Below, piece after piece: positions 7,162-7,747 of a stretch of DNA of 7,747 nucleotides. Below the pieces are notes generated by a model, which worked only from the letters and a program-made list of their open reading frames with translations, was not told the origin of the DNA and made no database searches. The DNA is taken from the NCBI GenBank assembly GCA_002313925.1, contig DCAZ01000002.1, positions 14,900 through 22,646 on the forward strand. Direction: 5' to 3'. Positions within the stretch are counted from its first letter, which is position 1. The number at the start of each line of letters is the position of its first letter. The position numbers and the translations under genes are program-made. The stretch is from Gemmatimonadales bacterium UBA1120 (GTDB lineage Bacteria > Gemmatimonadota > Gemmatimonadetes > Longimicrobiales > Gaopeijiaceae).

Positions 7162-7747
7162 TGGCGATCTTCATTAACTCTGATACCAAGGTTGTGGTCC
7201 AGGGGATAACTGGGCGAGACGGCTCATTCCACACTCGCGAAATGATGGCATACGGAACCAGGGTTGTGGGAGGTGTGACCCCCGGGAAGGGTTCACAAAC
7301 CTTTGAAGGACCCAAAGGGAGTAACGTACCCATCTTCAATGGAATGGATGAGGCTGTCAGCGAGACGGGGGCGAATACTTCAGTTATTTACGTGCCACCA
7401 AGATTTGCTGCGGGGGCGATACTGGAGGCGGCGGAGGCGGGTGTAAAGCTAATTGTCGCGATTACTGAAGGAGTACCCGTTCTAGATATGGCACGAGCTC
7501 ATGCCTTCGCAAGAGATCGAAGTGTACGTGTTCTGGGACCTAATTGTCCGGGACTTATCTCACCTGGAAAATCAAAGGTCGGGATACTGCCCGGTCAGAT
7601 TGTAGCAGAAGGACCCATCGGCGTCGTCTCACGATCAGGCACGCTTACCTATGAGGCTATTTTCCAGTTAACGACTGCTGGATTAGGTCAAACAACGTGT
7701 GTTGGAATTGGGGGAGATCCTCTCATCGGTACGAATTTCATCGATTG
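7161..7747 (+). CDS. sucD: Succinyl-CoA synthetase (succinate-CoA ligase) subunit alpha, 5' part
   Basis: The first 195 codons of about 290-295 are present and open to the window end. SucD binds CoA and carries the transient phosphohistidine of succinyl-CoA synthetase. Visible parts are the N-terminal CoA-binding Rossmann fold, with the glycine-rich VVVQGITGRDGSFHT (11-25) and VVGGVTPGKG (35-44), then SVIYVPPRFAAGAILEA (74-90), ITEGVPVLDM (101-110), RVLGPNCPGLISPG (123-136), VVSRSGTLTYEA (155-166) and CVGIGGDPLIGTNFID (180-195). These follow E. coli SucD almost segment by segment. The active-site histidine (E. coli His246) lies beyond the window. The start is GTG, giving the expected AIFINSDTKV beginning close to E. 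coli SILIDKNTKV; it overlaps the sucC TAG by one base, so translation is probably coupled and keeps the two subunits in balance. Residues 51-55 (PKGSN) look like a short insertion relative to E. coli. Confidence 0.96.
   Translation, partial: MAIFINSDTKVVVQGITGRDGSFHTREMMAYGTRVVGGVTPGKGSQTFEGPKGSNVPIFNGMDEAVSETGANTSVIYVPPRFAAGAILEAAEAGVKLIVAITEGVPVLDMARAHAFARDRSVRVLGPNCPGLISPGKSKVGILPGQIVAEGPIGVVSRSGTLTYEAIFQLTTAGLGQTTCVGIGGDPLIGTNFID

Noticed and set aside
1..7747. Defence system, mobile element, CRISPR array or prophage
   Set aside because: Every long gene is a recognisable housekeeping or widespread family member; no direct repeats, transposase, integrase or nuclease motifs were seen.

Overview
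The window is a compact, entirely plus-strand block of bacterial housekeeping genes: the 3' end of nuoM, complete nuoN, a phosphomannomutase/phosphoglucomutase (PMM/PGM), a long UPF0182-family membrane protein, complete sucC and the 5' two thirds of sucD. Base composition looks moderate (roughly half G+C by eye, not computed). Start codons have weak or no Shine-Dalgarno sequences. No mobile element, tRNA, rRNA, CRISPR array or long repeat is visible. The lineage cannot be fixed by reading alone. A free-living, respiring, probably uncultivated Gram-negative-like bacterium fits, and Gemmatimonadota is one tentative guess. That guess rests on overall impression, not on a search.

Layout: bases 1-228 finish NuoM and 231-1772 encode NuoN, the last two membrane subunits of respiratory complex I, in the usual M-N order. 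The nuoN stop overlaps the PMM/PGM start by one base (TAATG at 1770-1774). PMM/PGM (1772-3139) carries all four signature loops of the alpha-D-phosphohexomutase superfamily. After 16 bases comes a 926-residue UPF0182 protein (3156-5936) with about seven N-terminal membrane helices and a large soluble region; its function is unknown. An 88-base spacer, the only real intergenic gap, precedes sucC (6025-7161). sucC overlaps sucD by one base (TAGTG at 7159-7163), and sucD runs off the end.

Functionally, complex I and succinyl-CoA synthetase belong to energy metabolism: NADH oxidation with proton pumping, and the substrate-level phosphorylation step of the TCA cycle. PMM/PGM supplies mannose-1-phosphate or glucose-1-phosphate for envelope polysaccharides. 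The UPF0182 protein is the only gene without a known role, and sits between the envelope-sugar gene and the TCA genes. nuoN, PMM/PGM and UPF0182 could form one transcript; sucCD could be read from the same transcript or have its own promoter in the 88-base spacer. I found no convincing new system here. The best leads are the divergent UPF0182 protein and its placement.
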